A stretch of 26,160 bases of DNA. Origin: CAYWNA01 sp964459305 (lineage in GTDB: Bacteria > Planctomycetota > Planctomycetia > Pirellulales > Pirellulaceae). Location: contig CAYWNA010000188.1 of the NCBI GenBank assembly GCA_964459305.1, positions 1 through 26,160 of the forward strand, read 5' to 3'. The notes below the pieces were generated by a model, which was not told the origin of the DNA, did no database searches, and was given only the letters and a program-made list of their open reading frames with translations. Position numbers and translations under genes: made by a program. Shown in pieces: positions 1 to 7,128 of the stretch (the stretch's first letter is position 1; each line of letters opens with the position of its first letter).

Positions 1-2
1 TT

Positions 3-86
3 CTGCTGCGAGCCTATTACAAGTCTGGACATTGGCAAGTCCTTGAAAACAATGCTCTCACTACCATTCACCAACTCGCTGCTTGA
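3..86 (+). CDS. possible 3' end of a gene that begins before the window
   Basis: Frame 3 is open from the window edge to a TGA at 84-86 and gives about 27 residues ending in the peptide TTIHQLAA. The segment has a balanced amino-acid mix (LLRAYYKSGHW near its start) that looks protein-like. I do not recognise the family, and 27 codons can be open by chance. If real, only its C-terminal end is visible. Confidence 0.25.
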   Translation: MLRAYYKSGHWQVLENNALTTIHQLAA

Positions 87-131
87 TTCCCATTGTCCCA
101 GACGCTCCCTCTTCCGCGAAAGCGGTGCTAG

Positions 132-151
132 GCCCGTGTTTCAGCACGGGC
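132..151. repeat. short palindrome (GCCCGTG / CACGGGC hairpin)
   Basis: A perfect 7-bp inverted repeat, GCCCGTG and CACGGGC, is separated by TTTCAG. It lies in non-coding DNA with two other hairpins, as REP-like units in planctomycete intergenic DNA often do. There is no T-tract, so it is not an obvious terminator. Confidence 0.6.
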
Positions 152-177
152 TGTCGTAGGAGAACACCGCCGTTCCT

Positions 178-227
178 CAGCCCCCCCATCCCACTGCCGC
201 CGGTGGCGGCAGTGGGATGGGGGGCTG
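178..227. repeat. long near-perfect inverted repeat (about 23-bp stem)
   Basis: The left arm at 178-201 and right arm at 205-227 are reverse complements except for one extra C in the left arm's C-run. The loop is GGT. The arms centre on CACTGCCGCC / GGCGGCAGTG and end in runs of C and G. A stem this long with no T-tract suggests a mobile palindromic element rather than a terminator. Confidence 0.8.
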
Positions 228-250
228 CCGGCGGGACTCGTCGCACTCTG

Positions 251-272
251 GCCCCGCCGTGAACGACGGGGC
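251..272. repeat. short palindrome (GCCCCGCCG / CGACGGGGC)
   Basis: The 9-bp arms GCCCCGCCG and CGACGGGGC have one mismatch, around a TGAA centre. It is the third hairpin in a 140-bp cluster of unrelated palindromes upstream of the transposase remnant. Confidence 0.55.
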
Positions 273-355
273 TACCATCGCCTTCGGCGAATAACGACCA
301 TGAATGGCCGTTCTAGCCAAGATCATCGACTTACCCGCCTCTCGACAACGGTCCG

Positions 356-611
356 GATCATTGGGACACACGGATACGAAACGAACTACAATGCGAGGGA
401 AAAATGGGAATACGTGCGATGGAACGCCGTACGTCGCGGATTGGTCGAGAGGCCACAGGATTGGGCGTATCAGGGTGAGATCCACGAACTGCGATGGAGT
501 CAGCAACGACATGTCCGGAAACTGAGAGGGCGAAGCGCCGCTGAGCCGCGCCCGCACCGGCAATACGCTCGGGAGGGCGAGGCTCCTGCCGAGCCGGATC
601 CCCGGCGCTGA
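356..611 (+). pseudogene. C-terminal remnant of a REP-associated tyrosine transposase (RAYT, IS200-like)
   Basis: Two pieces in different frames together match the C-terminal end of RAYT (Y1 transposase-like) proteins. The first, from 356, reads DHWDTRIRNELQ. The second, from about 387 in the +1-shifted frame, reads YNAREKWEYVRWNAVRRGLV and then QDWAYQGEIHELRW, the family's usual ending (EKWEYVR.NPVR.GLV, then DW.YQGE). The HUH and catalytic-Tyr parts are absent, an in-frame stop lies at 314-316, and a frameshift lies near 387-391, so the gene is dead. The reading frame runs on to a TGA at 609-611 inside the following REP palindrome. RAYTs are known to mobilise or maintain neighbouring REP elements, which fits the palindromes on both sides. 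Confidence 0.75.
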
Positions 612-693
612 TGTTCGGCTCAGCAGGAGCTTCGCCCTCCCGGGGCCGGCTCCCCGGCACCTGCGCATGGCTCGGCCGGAGCCTTGCCCTCCC
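571..693. repeat. REP-type palindromic cluster ('GGGAGGGCGAGGCTCCTGCC' family), three arms
   Basis: The arm at 571-596 (GGGAGGGCGAGGCTCC...) pairs with the arm at 615-641 (...GGAGCTTCGCCCTCCC). A diverged second copy of the right arm lies at 671-693 (CTCGGCCGGAGCCTTGCCCT...). Read through, such elements give the spurious peptide REGEAPAEP, a known annotation artefact in planctomycete genomes. It sits between the RAYT remnant and the stop of the ABC-F gene at 712, and may also form the mRNA 3' end of that minus-strand gene. Confidence 0.8.
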
Positions 694-711
694 GAGTGAC
701 ACGCAAGGACG

Positions 712-2511
712 CTAACCCCTCTCTTCCAGTTCCTCCCAGCGATGGTAGGCTTCCGCCAGTTGCTCCTCCGATTGCCGGAGTTTGGCGGTTTCGCGGGCGA
801 TCTCGTCGCCAGACTGTCTGTAGAAATCGGGATTGGACATCGCTTGGTGCAGACCTTCGATTTCGGCCTCCAGCCGTTCGATCGTTTCCGGCAGACCTGC
901 CAGTTCCTGCTTTTCTTTGTAGCTCAACCGACTGTCGGGCGTCTTCGGTCTGGCTCTGCGCGCGGTCGGCGCGGCAGTGTCAGGGCTCGTGGAGTCCTGC
1001 TTTGTCGTGTCCTTCGTCCGCTGACGCAGCCAATCGTCGTACCCGCCGACGTATTCCTTCACCTGGTCGGCCTCGAACACGATTGTGCTGGTGACCACGT
1101 TGTTCAGGAACGCCCGGTCATGGCTGACCAGCAAGACGGTTCCCTCGTACTCGACCAACAACTCCTCCAGCAGTTCCAACGTTTCCGAATCCAGGTCGTT
1201 TGTCGGCTCGTCGAGCACGATGATGTTTGCGGGCTTGGCAAACAGACGGGCAAGCAGAATGCGATTGCGCTCGCCCCCGGACAAGAAACGCACAGGCATG
1301 CGGGCCCGTTCGGGCGTGAACAGGAAATCCTGGAGGTAGCCGATGATGTGCTTCGTCGTTCCGCCGACTTGAACGGTATCGTAACCGTCGCCGACGTTCT
1401 CCTGCACGGTCTTGTCTTCCTCCAACTGCTCGCGCAACTGGTCGAAGTAGGCGATTTGCAAATTCGATCCCAGTCGGATGTTGCCTCGCGCCGGGGCAAG
1501 CTGCCCGAGCAGCACGCGAAGCAACGTTGTCTTGCCGATCCCGTTGGGTCCGATGATCCCGATTTTGTCCCCACGCATGATGGTGGTCGAGAAATCGTCG
1601 AAGATCGTGTGGTCGCCGTACGCAAACGATACGTCGTCCGCGTGCACGACGAGATTGCCGCTGCGCAGCCCCTGGTGCAGTTCCATGCGCACTCGACCTG
1701 GGCCGATCTGTCGATCCTGTCGTTCGAGTCGCATTCGCTGGAGGGCCCGAACGCGTCCCTCGTTGCGAGTCCGCCGCGCCTTGATCCCTTGCCGAATCCA
1801 CACCTCCTCCTGGGCCAGTTTCTTGTCGAACAGCGCGTTCTGCTTCTCCTCGGCGGCGAGCGCAGCCTCCTTGCGTGTTAGGAACGTATCGTAGTCGCAC
1901 GACCAATCAAACAGCTTGCCACGATCCAGTTCCCAAATACGCGTGGCCAGCTTGCGCAGAAACATGCGGTCGTGCGTGACGAACATCAGCGTCGTATCCC
2001 AGCCGTCCAGGAACCGTTCCAGCCACTCGATGGCTTCGATGTCCAAATGATTGGTCGGCTCGTCCAGCAACAGCAAGTGGGGTTCCAGAACGAGGGCCCG
2101 GGCCAGCAGCACACGACGTTTCATGCCGGACGACAGGACGTCGAACGACGGCTCGCCATCCAACTGCATGCGTGACAAGATTTGCTCGACTCGCTGCTCG
2201 TCGCGCCACGAGGATTCTGAGCCTTCATCACGGGGAGGCAGACCGCCGGCCACCACCTCAGAGACGCTGCCGCAGATGCCCCGGGGCACGTCTTGCGGGA
2301 GCAAAGATACACTTGCCCCTTGGGGAAGGGCGACCTCTCCGTGATCCGGCTCGACCTGGCCGCACAGGATGCGCAGCAACGTCGACTTGCCTGCCCCGTT
2401 GCGTCCCAACAAACCGATGCGCTGACCGCCATGAATCTGACAGCTTACCTCGTCCAACAAAAGCGGACCGCGGAAACCGATGCTGAGGTCGCGTATTGTT
2501 ACAAGTGCCAT
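712..2511 (-). CDS. uup: ABC-F family ATPase, Uup type
   Basis: A 599-residue soluble protein with two ABC ATPase domains and no membrane segments, close to the usual Uup length. Domain 1 has Walker A GRNGAGKST (36-44), signature LSSGM (126-130) and Walker B LLLLDEP (146-152). Domain 2 has GPNGIGKTT (321-329), LSGGE (410-414) and IIVLDEP (430-436). The linker carries the family hallmark WIRQGIKARRTR (238-249). Residues 400-412 match Uup's FTPERAR.PVR.LSGG. A charged C-terminal tail (about 545-599) is predicted coiled coil, matching the Uup DNA/ribosome-binding CTD. ABC-F proteins act on ribosomes, and Uup is linked to ribosome assembly, translation rescue and transposon excision. The first signature is LSSGM instead of LSGGx, so one ATPase site may be altered. 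The start is ATG at 2509-2511 with no clear Shine-Dalgarno. Confidence 0.93.
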   Translation of the reverse strand: MALVTIRDLSIGFRGPLLLDEVSCQIHGGQRIGLLGRNGAGKSTLLRILCGQVEPDHGEVALPQGASVSLLPQDVPRGICGSVSEVVAGGLPPRDEGSESSWRDEQRVEQILSRMQLDGEPSFDVLSSGMKRRVLLARALVLEPHLLLLDEPTNHLDIEAIEWLERFLDGWDTTLMFVTHDRMFLRKLATRIWELDRGKLFDWSCDYDTFLTRKEAALAAEEKQNALFDKKLAQEEVWIRQGIKARRTRNEGRVRALQRMRLERQDRQIGPGRVRMELHQGLRSGNLVVHADDVSFAYGDHTIFDDFSTTIMRGDKIGIIGPNGIGKTTLLRVLLGQLAPARGNIRLGSNLQIAYFDQLREQLEEDKTVQENVGDGYDTVQVGGTTKHIIGYLQDFLFTPERARMPVRFLSGGERNRILLARLFAKPANIIVLDEPTNDLDSETLELLEELLVEYEGTVLLVSHDRAFLNNVVTSTIVFEADQVKEYVGGYDDWLRQRTKDTTKQDSTSPDTAAPTARRARPKTPDSRLSYKEKQELAGLPETIERLEAEIEGLHQAMSNPDFYRQSGDEIARETAKLRQSEEQLAEAYHRWEELEERG

Positions 2512-2670
2512 GGTCGGAATCGAAAATAGCGATGATGATAAGCCACTACTAAATCTCGGCTCGGTTGCAGACCCCAGTGCACACCCTTGAAATCGCGTTG
2601 TGCGTTCGGCCCCGCTTCCTCGACGCTCACGTGTCGTGACTTTCCGGCGCGCCCGAGCCCGTTTCGTACA

Positions 2671-4218
2671 CTACAAGGATAATTCGGAAAACCGATCTCG
2701 CGCCGGGTCGCCGTCGCGGGACATGACATCCAACAAACGGGCATGCATGTCGCGGACGACTTTCACGTGGCGAGGATCCGCGGCGAGGTTATGATCCTCG
2801 TGAGGGTCGTTCGCGAGATCGTATAAGGCGACGCCACCGGGCTTGGCCAGTTGGACGAACTTGTATTGTTCGGTGCGGAGCATCCGCACACGGTCGGCCC
2901 GTTGACAAAACGCGTAGTCGCGCCACGGGACGTCGCGACCTTCGACCAAGGGACGCATCGACTGGCCATGGATTTCATTGGGTATCGGTTGACCGACGTA
3001 GTCCAATATCGTCGGCATGAAGTCGACCTGGCTGACCGGCTGACCGACGACCGTGCCAGGTTGGATGCGTTCGGGCAATCGCATCAAGAGCGGAATTCGC
3101 ACCAGATCATCGTACATGCCGGTAATCGATTTGCCGATGCAGCCGTGCGCGCCGACCATGTCGCCGTGATCGGTGGTGAAAACAACCAGCGTGTTGTCCG
3201 CCAGTCCTAGATCATCCAGCCTGTTAAGGATACGACCGACTTGATCGTCGATGTACTTGACCATTCCGTGATAGATCGCGGCATACTCGCGAATGCCCTC
3301 CGGTCCCATGATGTTGCCCAACCGCTTGCTCGCCCCGCGCCGGTCCCATTCGGGCATGTCGAAACTGCCCGGCAGTTCGACCTTGTCGCGATCGACCATG
3401 CTGTAATACGGCTCGGGTATGACCCACAGGTCATGCGGCGGACTCCACGAGGCTGTGATCATGAAGTTGTTGTCAGTATTCTGGTCTATCAGTTCAACCA
3501 CTTGGTCTGTGATCTGCGTTTCCGGCAGCAGGTCCGGCGGAATGACACTGCGGCCGATGATGGAGATGTACGCCAGCCGGTTATTCGGTTGAGCGTAGAA
3601 TTCGTGATATCCCTTCTCGACGGCCGGAAGCATTTCGACTGGCCGGGCGAGGTACTTGCCGGGGCTGGGATGGTCGGCGAATTTCGAGGCCGGCAGGTGT
3701 TCGGCGAGCAAGTCGCGGTACACGCGGTTGGACTTGGACGCGTATGCGTACGACTCGTAGCAGTCGAAGTTGCCCTTATTCCCCAGGTGCCACTTGCCGC
3801 GGTGGCCCGTGGCGTAGCCTTTGCGGTGTAATACTGTCTCGGTGTTCGCAAACGCGTCTTGGGCCAACGGCGGCTGGTTGTTGCGTCCGGGACTGACGTT
3901 CGTGAGAATGCGATGCGTGTGAGGGTAGACCCCGGTCAGGATCGAAGCCCGGGACGGCGAACAGTACGGCGTAACGCAGGTGGCGTTTTCGAACATCACG
4001 CCCTCGCGCCCGATACGATCCATATTCGGCGTTTCGATATACGGATTGCCTGTCAGCGATAGCGAACGGTAGTGCTGCTCGTCGGTCATCAGAAACAGCA
4101 CGTTGACGCCGCCCTTCTGCTTTTCACGAGTTGCACACCGCACGGTCGATGGAGCAGCGGCCAGGGCAGCGGCTCCGGTTGCTGCAAGGAATTGGCGACG
4201 GTCGAGGCGAGCGTTCAT
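2671..4218 (-). CDS. Tat-exported type I sulfatase (arylsulfatase family)
   Basis: The chosen start gives 515 residues and opens with a twin-arginine signal, DRRQFLAATGAAALAAAP (6-23). The frame is open for 55 more codons upstream, but that stretch runs through palindrome and pseudogene DNA and would bury the Tat signal. The formylglycine motif CSPSR (C86-R90) with the following ASILTGVYPH is intact, so Cys86 should be oxidised to the catalytic formylglycine. Other sites are the metal-binding TDEQH (45-49), GKWHLG (141-146) and TTDHGD (348-353). It should hydrolyse sulfate esters, probably on algal polysaccharides, in the periplasm or outside the cell. The exact substrate cannot be read from the sequence. 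No sulfatase-maturating enzyme is in the window. The neighbouring sugar kinase is on the same strand, but an EEP remnant and a palindrome separate them. Confidence 0.93.
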   Translation of the reverse strand: MNARLDRRQFLAATGAAALAAAPSTVRCATREKQKGGVNVLFLMTDEQHYRSLSLTGNPYIETPNMDRIGREGVMFENATCVTPYCSPSRASILTGVYPHTHRILTNVSPGRNNQPPLAQDAFANTETVLHRKGYATGHRGKWHLGNKGNFDCYESYAYASKSNRVYRDLLAEHLPASKFADHPSPGKYLARPVEMLPAVEKGYHEFYAQPNNRLAYISIIGRSVIPPDLLPETQITDQVVELIDQNTDNNFMITASWSPPHDLWVIPEPYYSMVDRDKVELPGSFDMPEWDRRGASKRLGNIMGPEGIREYAAIYHGMVKYIDDQVGRILNRLDDLGLADNTLVVFTTDHGDMVGAHGCIGKSITGMYDDLVRIPLLMRLPERIQPGTVVGQPVSQVDFMPTILDYVGQPIPNEIHGQSMRPLVEGRDVPWRDYAFCQRADRVRMLRTEQYKFVQLAKPGGVALYDLANDPHEDHNLAADPRHVKVVRDMHARLLDVMSRDGDPARDRFSELSL

Positions 4219-4292
4219 TATGGGTGATCCAGAAACAAGGCCAGGAGGGCAACGAAACTCGTGTCGGACCAATATCCCACGCGACCGGCTCT

Positions 4293-4311
4293 GCGGCAAG
4301 CAGGCTGCCGC
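4293..4311. repeat. palindrome GCGGCA / TGCCGC
   Basis: A 6-bp perfect stem (4293-4298 with 4306-4311) around AGCAGGC, within the longer planctomycete-style repeat GGCTCTGCGGCAAGCAGGC and its following TGCCGCTAC. It lies between the sulfatase start and the EEP remnant, and the remnant's stop codon (4311-4313) falls at its edge. Confidence 0.5.
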
Positions 4312-4433
4312 TACGGCCCCTCCCAACACAGATCGGCAATCAGCGGGAGGTGATCGGAGCCGAGGTCGGGGCCGACCCAACACCGGACAGGCCGCCAGTC
4401 AGATCCGGCAAGGACATGGTCGATGCCCGAACC
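4311..4433 (-). pseudogene. C-terminal fragment of an endonuclease/exonuclease/phosphatase (EEP) family gene
   Basis: On the minus strand the frame that continues directly after the sugar kinase stop (TGA, 4434-4436) reads GSGIDHVLAGSDWRPVRCWV, then DLGSDHLPLIADLCWEGP, then TAG. IDHV-(x)n-GSDHLPLIADL is the conserved end of EEP-fold nucleases and phosphatases, where the SDH histidine is catalytic. Only about 40 residues remain, and no start codon or catalytic N-terminal part is present. Position and frame suggest a recombination or deletion that joined the kinase 3' end to an older EEP gene. It is not expected to make a functional protein. Confidence 0.72.
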
Positions 4434-5447
4434 TCATTCCTGCGTTTCGTGCCACCGATCGAGTACCTGCCGTGGCGTGGCCGTACCGGTGACTCCCAAT
4501 TGCTGAACGGTGATCGATGCTGTGAGATTGCCGATCGTGGCCGCTTGGATCTCGTTTCCACCGGCCAACAGGCTCATGACGATGCCGGCCGTCGCGCTGT
4601 CGCCGGCTCCCACGATGTCGATCGGACCGTTGACCGGGAAGCCGGGCGCAAACGAGACGTCGCTGCCCGGCATGGCCACCAGCGAACCGCGTTCGCCCAT
4701 GGTGCAGAACACCGGACGATGTGTTCGTTCGGCCAGTTTCGTCGCCGCCACTTCGATGCCGCCGTCACGCCCGCCCGCCTCGATAATCTCCGCTTGGTTG
4801 CCTTTCAGTACGCCAAATGTGTAGCGGCCGAGAGATACGCGGCTGTCCACGAAGATCAGCTTGTCCGGGTGGGCAAGAGACAGTTTGCCCAGATGATCGC
4901 GCACTTGTTCGTCCATAACGCCCTGGTTCTCTGCGCCAACTTGGTCCAGCACGATCAGGCCATCGGATTCCTGAAACACCTCGTCCAGGTGCCGAAAGAC
5001 CGCTCGGCGAGTCTCGTCGGCCAGCGATTCACGGGTCCGCACGTCCAGCCGGTTTAGCTCTTGCCATTGGCCATCGGCGTCCTGTTTGAGCGGTTTGGTG
5101 TAGGTGGGAGTTAGGCGTTCGGGGCACCGCACGATACGCGAAGTGTCCACGGGCAGCGATTGGAGGGCGCGCACGAGGTCGTAACCGTGGCCATCGTCTC
5201 CGATCACGGTGACCGGCTTCATCCGGCCCACGCCAAGCGCCGCTAGATTGTTCATCACGGTGCCCAATGCGCCGGGACAATTCCTGACGCGGGTAATTTG
5301 GTACGCTTCCAAATCGGTTTCGATCGAGTATTCCTCGGTGCCGAAGTCGATATCCAGATAGCGATCCAGAAACAAGTCGCCGATCAAGCCAATGGTCAGT
5401 TGGGGAAAACGATTCACGATGGCCGTCAGTTGTTCGAGTGTGATCAT
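4434..5447 (-). CDS. PfkB-family carbohydrate kinase, RfaE1/HldE-kinase-like
   Basis: A 337-residue ribokinase-fold protein. The N-terminal GDLFLDRYLDIDF (23-35) resembles the GDVMLDRY motif of heptose-7-phosphate kinases (RfaE1). CPGALGTVMNNLAALG (58-73) takes the place of the GGAANVA..IAALG glycine-rich motif. LKGNQAE (214-220) stands where RfaE1 has PN..E. The PfkB signature GAGDSATAG (280-288) carries the catalytic base Asp283. It should transfer phosphate from ATP to a sugar or sugar phosphate in the cytoplasm. The family suggests a heptose step in cell-surface glycan synthesis, but the substrate is inferred only. There is no fused nucleotidyltransferase domain. The start codon overlaps the stop of an upstream small frame (ATGA), with no Shine-Dalgarno. 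Confidence 0.85.
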   Translation of the reverse strand: MITLEQLTAIVNRFPQLTIGLIGDLFLDRYLDIDFGTEEYSIETDLEAYQITRVRNCPGALGTVMNNLAALGVGRMKPVTVIGDDGHGYDLVRALQSLPVDTSRIVRCPERLTPTYTKPLKQDADGQWQELNRLDVRTRESLADETRRAVFRHLDEVFQESDGLIVLDQVGAENQGVMDEQVRDHLGKLSLAHPDKLIFVDSRVSLGRYTFGVLKGNQAEIIEAGGRDGGIEVAATKLAERTHRPVFCTMGERGSLVAMPGSDVSFAPGFPVNGPIDIVGAGDSATAGIVMSLLAGGNEIQAATIGNLTASITVQQLGVTGTATPRQVLDRWHETQE

Positions 5448-5539
5448 TGGTCGGTGCCCAGGGTGTAGAACATCTCGTCGAAGATGGAAGATGACGAAAA
5501 AATGTAGGACAGAAAGATGTCTTGCCGAGACGATTTCAT
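5444..5539 (-). CDS. possible 31-residue small ORF coupled to the sugar kinase
   Basis: The frame runs from an ATG at 5537-5539 to a TGA (5444-5446) that overlaps the kinase start codon as ATGA. The peptide is serine- and phenylalanine-rich (MKSSRQDIFLSYIFSSSSIF) and ends in MFYTLGTDQ. The ATGA overlap is the arrangement used for translational coupling, and the kinase lacks its own visible ribosome-binding site. No clear ribosome-binding site precedes this ORF, and the frame is open for about 25 more codons upstream. It may be the tail of a lost upstream gene, a leader, or chance. Confidence 0.25.
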   Translation of the reverse strand: MKSSRQDIFLSYIFSSSSIFDEMFYTLGTDQ

Positions 5540-5841
5540 GTTACTGCAAAAGGTATGCGTATCCAGCTTTCCAGAAAAGCGGTCTTTGGAGTGAATTGGC
5601 AGAGCCTGGGAGAAACAGTTATGCTATACCGCTCTGGGGCAGAAGTGACACGAGCCCGAAGCGCGAGCGAGGGATGTAAGCTGTTTCCTCGCTTGCGCTT
5701 CGGGCTAGTGTGCAATGTGTCAAACTTGGCCGGGAGCGGCATGTATCGCGACCGGGAGCGGAGTTTCCCGTAGCAACATCGACAATCTATTGGCGACGCG
5801 GATACCCGAAGGGTGTGACGATCTTCGCATGGAGACCAAAT
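5448..5841. other. 394-bp gap between the divergent sugar kinase and β-propeller genes
   Basis: It holds the small ORF above and one strong palindrome (5647-5712). I found no convincing -35/-10 pair for either gene. The plus-strand gene has a good Shine-Dalgarno (GGAG, 5831-5834). Confidence 0.6.
5647..5712. repeat. palindromic repeat, CACGAGCCCGAAGCGCGAGC family
   Basis: The arm at 5650-5673 and arm at 5688-5712 are reverse complements with two mismatches over about 24 bp. Translated, such units give peptides like TSPKRERG and SPKRKRG, which recur as spurious ORF ends in planctomycete annotations. It lies about 130 bp upstream of the β-propeller start. Confidence 0.8.
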
Positions 5842-7128
5842 ATGGCAGTAAGAATCGGACCTGTTATTCTGGCATTGATCCTGGTGGCGGCTTGGGCCCA
5901 AGCGGGGGATTGGCCGCTATTCCGCGGACCCCACGGCAATGGGTGTGCTGACGGAGAGGGCTTTCCTATCGAGTGGGAACCGGCGAAAAACATCAAGTGG
6001 GAAACCTCGCTGCCGGAACCCGGGAACAGCAGCCCGATTGTCTGCGGCGCTCGCGTGTTCATTACGTGTGCCGAAGACAAAGGACGGATCCGAAACCTGT
6101 TCTGTTTGGACCGCACCACCGGCAGACAGCTTTGGGCGCGAGCGGTTAAGTTCGGCAAGGCCGACCCGACGCACAAGACGAATCCCCACGGCAGTTCGAC
6201 GCCCGCCACCGACGGTCGACGCGTGGTCGTTTGGCACGGCTCGGCCGGACTGTACTGCTATGACTTGTCCGGCAGTCAGCTTTGGCAGCGGAATCTGGGC
6301 GAGTTCAAGCACATGTGGGGTTATGGCTCGTCGCCGATCTTGCTGGGCGATCGGGTCATCATGAACTGCGGTCCTGGCAAACGAGTATTCGTGACGGCCG
6401 TTGATCTGGGCACGGGTAAAACACTTTGGGAAACCGACGAGCCTCAAAAAGGCGACGGCAGCTACAACGAGAACAAGAAGTACATGGGGTCGTGGTGCAC
6501 GCCGGTCCTCGCCAACGTCGATGGCAAACAGCAGATCATCTGTGCGATGCCAACGCGCGTGAATGCGTACGATCCCAACACGGGAAAGATCGTTTGGACT
6601 TGCGACGGCATTCGGGGCCCGCGCGGTGATCTTGCCTACTCTTCCCCAATGATCGGCGACGATCTGGGCGTAATGATCGGTGGCTTCTCAGGGCCGGCGA
6701 TCGCCTTCCGCTTGGGCGGATCGGGCAACATTACGAAATCGCATCGTTTGTGGCGAGTGGAAAAGAACCCGCAGAACATCGGTACGGGGGTGTTAATCGG
6801 GCAACACGTTTACATAGCCAACGCCGGCCCCGGCACGCTCCAGTGCATCGAAGCCGCCACGGGCGAAGAACTGTGGCAGGAAGATCCACCCGGCGGAAAT
6901 CATTGGGGTTCGATCATACTGGCCGACGGGCGATTGTACGTGACCAACCAGCAAGGTGCGACGCACGTTTTTCTGCCCAACCCAAAGAAGTTGGAGTTGG
7001 TCGCCACTAACGAACTCGGAGAACGCAGCAATTCGACGCCGGCTTTCTCCGATGGTGAGATATTCATCCGTACCTTTGAAAACTTGTATTGCATTGCCTC
7101 TACCACACCACGTCCTCCGGCGCGATAG
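5842..7128 (+). CDS. exported PQQ-like (pyrrolo-quinoline-quinone-type) β-propeller repeat protein
   Basis: The chosen ATG has GGAG at 5831-5834, seven bases upstream, and opens a classic Sec signal peptide (MAVRIGPVILALILVAAWAQA, cleavage after residue 21). The frame is open for 44 codons further upstream but through repeat DNA. The mature protein starts GDWPLFRGPHGNG, the usual beginning of planctomycete PQQ-like propeller proteins. It contains repeated blade motifs with tryptophan-docking spacing: LDRTTGRQLWAR, AVDLGTGKTLWE, YDPNTGKIVWTC and IEAATGEELWQE. The fold is like quinoprotein dehydrogenases and BamB, but catalytic metal/PQQ ligands cannot be assigned, so a scaffold role is equally possible. 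Length is 428 residues. Its last 29 bases overlap the convergent ABC ATPase gene. Confidence 0.85.
   Translation: MAVRIGPVILALILVAAWAQAGDWPLFRGPHGNGCADGEGFPIEWEPAKNIKWETSLPEPGNSSPIVCGARVFITCAEDKGRIRNLFCLDRTTGRQLWARAVKFGKADPTHKTNPHGSSTPATDGRRVVVWHGSAGLYCYDLSGSQLWQRNLGEFKHMWGYGSSPILLGDRVIMNCGPGKRVFVTAVDLGTGKTLWETDEPQKGDGSYNENKKYMGSWCTPVLANVDGKQQIICAMPTRVNAYDPNTGKIVWTCDGIRGPRGDLAYSSPMIGDDLGVMIGGFSGPAIAFRLGGSGNITKSHRLWRVEKNPQNIGTGVLIGQHVYIANAGPGTLQCIEAATGEELWQEDPPGGNHWGSIILADGRLYVTNQQGATHVFLPNPKKLELVATNELGERSNSTPAFSDGEIFIRTFENLYCIASTTPRPPAR

Noticed and set aside
178..227. Long GC-rich hairpin as an intrinsic terminator
   Set aside because: There is no T-tract on either strand, and it sits in a cluster of palindromes, so it is called a repeat.
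177..668. 163-residue minus-strand ORF spanning palindromes and the RAYT remnant
   Set aside because: It runs through repeat arms and opposite the RAYT pieces. Its peptide has repeat-derived low-complexity parts (PLPPPAAVGWGG).
571..693. CRISPR array
   Set aside because: The repeats are inverted arms of different length, not regularly spaced direct repeats, and no cas gene is present.
742..1881. 379-residue plus-strand ORF opposite the Uup gene
   Set aside because: It is the antisense frame of a fully supported ABC-F gene, with arginine- and glutamine-rich composition and no motif.
4219..4383. 55-codon N-terminal extension of the sulfatase
   Set aside because: It overlaps the palindrome and EEP remnant, would place the Tat signal internally, and lacks family similarity.
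5710..5841. 44-codon N-terminal extension of the plus-strand β-propeller
   Set aside because: The signal peptide and a good Shine-Dalgarno identify the start at 5842.
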